From an uncultured Collinsella sp. (GTDB lineage: Bacteria > Actinomycetota > Coriobacteriia > Coriobacteriales > Coriobacteriaceae), in NCBI GenBank assembly GCA_900542125.1, contig UQMO01000024.1:1-34800 (forward strand): 34,800 bases of DNA, read 5' to 3'. The position numbers and the translations under genes were made by a program. Shown here piece after piece: positions 32,923-34,800 of this stretch (position 1 is its first letter; every line of letters begins with the position of its first letter). Under the pieces are notes generated by a model. It saw only the letters and a program-made list of their open reading frames with translations, was not told the origin of the DNA and made no database searches.

Positions 32923-33410
32923 GACTCCCCCTCACCTTGATTCTCGGCCTGGCTCTCGGCAGCGATATGCTGCTTAAAGGCATCGCACTCATCGCCGAGC
33001 GCATGGGAAAATTTTCCGATTAGGCGCATGATTTCGCGTTGCTCACACGGCTCAAGCGCGCCAAAGGCTCGCTGCTCGGCCTTGAGTGCCGGCAGCGCAT
33101 AACGCTCGGCAAACCGCATGCCCGCTTCGGTCAAACGCACAACTTTGTTCTTACGGCTGCCTTCGGCAAACTCCAACGTTGCAAAGTCCCGCGCCGTCAA
33201 GGTTTTAATGGCCGAGTTGATGGTCTGCTTGCTGTAGAACCATTCGCTCGTCAGGCGGCTTACGGCAATACTGCCGCCCGCCGTGCTGGTATCGACGAGC
33301 ATCCAGTAAGCGCAGTCCGAAAGACCGCAGGCGCGCGAGAACTCCGAATAGATATGGTCGAGTCCATTGAGCAACCGGTCGAAGTCGACCAGCGTAACCG
33401 CACTATTCAT
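32910..33410 (-). CDS. MarR-family transcriptional regulator
   Basis: This 166-residue winged-helix protein is the first gene of the exporter operon. The wHTH spans about residues 45-105: ISVSRL-type helix (GGSIAVSRLTSEWFYSKQTINSAI), the recognition helix, and the wing segment LEFAEGSRKNKVVRLTEAG with the R-K-N-x-V-x-L-T pattern typical of MarR. The C-terminal helices serve dimerisation. The tail (AESQAENQGEGESCDS) is hydrophilic and overlaps the start of the ABC gene. The layout is that of a self-regulated multidrug exporter operon: a ligand would release the repressor and induce the pump. Two matching 14-base sites at the promoter support autoregulation. The start is ATG 33410, with GGTGGG before it. 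Confidence 0.93.
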   Translation of the reverse strand: MNSAVTLVDFDRLLNGLDHIYSEFSRACGLSDCAYWMLVDTSTAGGSIAVSRLTSEWFYSKQTINSAIKTLTARDFATLEFAEGSRKNKVVRLTEAGMRFAERYALPALKAEQRAFGALEPCEQREIMRLIGKFSHALGDECDAFKQHIAAESQAENQGEGESCDS

Positions 33411-33428
33411 CTATCCCACCATTCGATT

Positions 33429-33486
33429 GTCCGATTTTTGACCAATTTTGTATCTCTAGATTAGTCCGAGTTTTGACTATCGTCAA
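33429..33486 (-). promoter_or_regulatory. Promoter and paired operator sites of the MarR-exporter operon
   Basis: On the minus strand TTGACG (33486-33481), a 17-base spacer and TAATCT (33463-33458) form a strong promoter. The 14-base word GTCAAAACTCGGAC fills the spacer (33477-33464). It recurs with one change, GTCAAAAATCGGAC, at 33442-33429, just before the gene. Two near-identical sites 35 bases apart, one between the -35 and -10, fit repression by the MarR protein encoded here. That link is inference. Confidence 0.7.
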
Positions 33487-33530
33487 CAGGCTCTCCGCAA
33501 ATGCTTGCACTTTTATGGCCTATCGGCAGA

Positions 33531-33565
33531 AAAAGACCGCCGGCGCGGGGGCAGCGCCAGCGGTC
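33531..33565 (-). terminator. Terminator of the 96-residue unknown gene
   Basis: GACCGC-c-GGCGC (33535-33546) pairs with GCGCC-a-GCGGTC (about 33554-33565), and TTTTT follows on the minus strand. It lies about 30 bases after the stop codon. Confidence 0.85.
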
Positions 33566-33591
33566 ACGTGAAAATCGGGTTTTATTGCCCG

Positions 33592-33882
33592 TTAAGCGGC
33601 GACGGCCTCATAGACCGTGGCGCCCGAGAAACTGTCATGCAGGCTCTTGCCGGCAATCCACGGCAGCTCGACGACCTCGCAGACCGTGTTGACCAGCTCG
33701 GAGCAGTCAGTAAAGTGGCCCTTGTCGTTGAGGGCCTCGCAATCCTGAACACGCCAATAGCCATCGGTGTGCGTGATGTAGTACTCGTGATCGTCAATCG
33801 TCACAAAAGCGCGCGTCTTGGAACGCAGCAGCTTCAGAAATCCTTCGAAGTCGGTCTCGACGACATCTCCAGCCTGGAACAT
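33592..33882 (-). CDS. Small protein of unknown function, 96 aa
   Basis: The gene has a strong ribosome site (AGGAGGTAA, five to six bases before ATG 33882), its own terminator, and an acidic soluble product starting MFQAGDVVETDFEGFLKLL. I do not recognise a family. The sequence has a beta-rich feel (RAFVTIDDHEYYITHTDGYW, then RVQDCEALNDKGHF) and three cysteines. No signal peptide or membrane segment is seen. It stands alone, divergent from the nitroreductase. Expression signals and codon use like its neighbours support a real gene. Confidence 0.8.
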   Translation of the reverse strand: MFQAGDVVETDFEGFLKLLRSKTRAFVTIDDHEYYITHTDGYWRVQDCEALNDKGHFTDCSELVNTVCEVVELPWIAGKSLHDSFSGATVYEAVAA

Positions 33883-33931
33883 GATGTTACCTCCTGGCCC
33901 GGCGCCACCACGGCGCATTGATAAACGTTGG

Positions 33932-34028
33932 TACTCCTTTAGTAAAACCTTTATCAGAGGTTATGCGTTCGTCATTTAGGCAAGTGGTAAAAAACCGCAG
34001 GGTAGACGGGATAAAACGTTTAACCGTC
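33932..34028. promoter_or_regulatory. Dyads in the divergent region before the nitroreductase
   Basis: The 294-base gap between the two divergent genes is AT-rich and holds TACT-CCTTT-AGTA (33932-33944) and an imperfect dyad GACGG...TAAAACGTTTA...CCGTC (34005-34028). A word like the first, GGTACTTTTATGCAAACC, recurs near 34052-34069. These are candidate regulator sites. No clear -35/-10 pair was found for either gene. Confidence 0.3.
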
Positions 34029-34176
34029 CCATTTGTTTGTCACATTCTGAAGGTACTTTTATGCAAACCTACTTTTCCAATTGGAATCTATCCTTTTGGC
34101 CGGGCAATTGACCGTCTACCGTTTGAGCCCGACGGGTATGAACGGGGCATCTGCAACGCCACCGCAAGGAGACACC

Positions 34177-34698
34177 ATGGAGACTATCGAAGCACTCATT
34201 CACCGTCGCAGCTGCCGCAACTACAGCGATCGTCCCGTCGAGGCCGAAAAGCTTGCACGTATTATCGAAGCCGGCCAATATGCACCGAGCGGCATGGGCC
34301 GCCAGCCGGTGACGTTTGTCGCCGTCACCGACCCCGCGACCGTCGAGCGTCTCTCGCAGCTCAACGCGCAAGTCATGGGCAGCAACAGCGACCCCTTCTA
34401 TGGCGCCAAGACCGTTGTGGTGGTGCTGGTTGACCGCAGCGTGCCCACACATCTGGAAGACGGCTCGCTCGCCATGGGCAACCTGCTCAACGCTGCCTAT
34501 GCGCTGGGCGTTGATTCGTGCTGGATTCATCGCGCCCACGAGGTTTTCGATTCGCCCGAGGGCCTGGAGCTACTGGCCAGTTGGGGTCTACCCGCCGACG
34601 GCAGCCTGCGCGGTGTCGGTCACTGCATTCTGGGCTATGCCGAGGACACGCTGCCCGAGCCCAAACCCCGCCGCGACAACGTGGTCTACGTAAGGTAA
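34177..34698 (+). CDS. Nitroreductase-family FMN oxidoreductase
   Basis: This 173-residue FMN protein of the NfsB/FRP fold probably works as a dimer and reduces nitro compounds or quinones with NAD(P)H. The N-terminal METIEALIHRRSCRNYSDRP carries the FMN-phosphate R-R-S-x-R-x-Y/F motif. YAPSGMGRQPVTFVAV is the second FMN segment (usual form APSxxNxQPW, here with G for N). The mid part, LAMGNLLNAAYALGVDSCWI, and the C-terminal GHCILGYAED are also typical. The length is normal for the short form. The start is ATG 34177, with AAGGAGA before it; a 32-codon upstream frame has no family match. The substrate is unknown. Confidence 0.94.
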   Translation: METIEALIHRRSCRNYSDRPVEAEKLARIIEAGQYAPSGMGRQPVTFVAVTDPATVERLSQLNAQVMGSNSDPFYGAKTVVVVLVDRSVPTHLEDGSLAMGNLLNAAYALGVDSCWIHRAHEVFDSPEGLELLASWGLPADGSLRGVGHCILGYAEDTLPEPKPRRDNVVYVR

Positions 34699-34800
34699 TT
34701 AGTTCCGCCATTCTACCGAACGGCGGGCTCGTTGACGCTGCGCGGGCCGCATTCACGCCAATCTGACGTTCAATTTCGAGGGCGCGACCAGAAGGTCAGC
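34699..34800. other. Downstream tail of the window
   Basis: A weak 5-bp hairpin (CCGCC/GGCGG, about 34708-34729) follows the nitroreductase stop without a T-run. I see no further gene start before the window ends. Confidence 0.4.

Overview
The window reads as the end of a draft contig from a high-GC Gram-positive gut actinobacterium of the class Coriobacteriia, most likely Collinsella or a close relative. This placement is inference. It rests on the GC-rich codon use, the very large isopeptide-domain adhesin with a fibro-slime head and a C-terminal (L/M)PxTG-type anchor, the LANTG-anchored coiled-coil protein, the small SRP RNA, and two heterodimeric ABC exporters. The first 49 bases are not biological: they are the P7/i7/Read-2 side of an Illumina Nextera adapter, so the first gene is cut by the end of the assembly.

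Layout. 50-2358 (-): 3'-truncated secreted FG-GAP/VCBS-type protein. About 2.7-3.5 kb: IS200-type element with a single-domain TnpA. 3599-4150 (-): short-chain flavodoxin of the type that includes BilS. 4277-7987 (-): first heterodimeric ABC exporter pair. 8203-9201 (+): coiled-coil LANTG surface protein, with a strong terminator and a 32-bp inverted repeat after it. 9546-9650 (-): SRP RNA with its own promoter. 9739-21741 (-): one 4000-residue wall-anchored adhesin carrying about fifteen Spy0128/FctA-type isopeptide domains; a nine-base poly-G tract lies in its promoter/leader. 22.0-22.4 kb: three long palindromic elements side by side. 22394-24175 (-): a TadA deaminase fused to a glycerate kinase. 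24227-24316 (+): tRNA-Ser(UGA). Then a TetR regulator (-) opposite lemA (+), ilvE (-), a DedA-family membrane protein (-), cysE (+), a second heterodimeric ABC exporter pair behind a MarR regulator (- operon), a 96-residue unknown protein (-), and a nitroreductase (+).

How the genes fit together. Three themes recur. The first is cell-surface display: the FG-GAP protein, the LANTG coiled-coil protein and the giant adhesin. No sortase gene is visible here, so anchoring depends on a sortase encoded elsewhere. The second is export: two exporter pairs share the same asymmetry, one subunit with Asp for the catalytic Glu and Gln for the switch His, the other with canonical residues but an SQGQ signature. 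One pair is clearly under a MarR regulator with two direct-repeat operator candidates, one filling the promoter spacer. The third is housekeeping metabolism and translation: SRP RNA, tRNA-Ser, TadA-glycerate kinase, branched-chain aminotransferase and serine acetyltransferase. The points most worth following up are the possible phase-variable promoter of the giant adhesin, the TadA-glycerate kinase fusion, and the palindromic intergenic elements.
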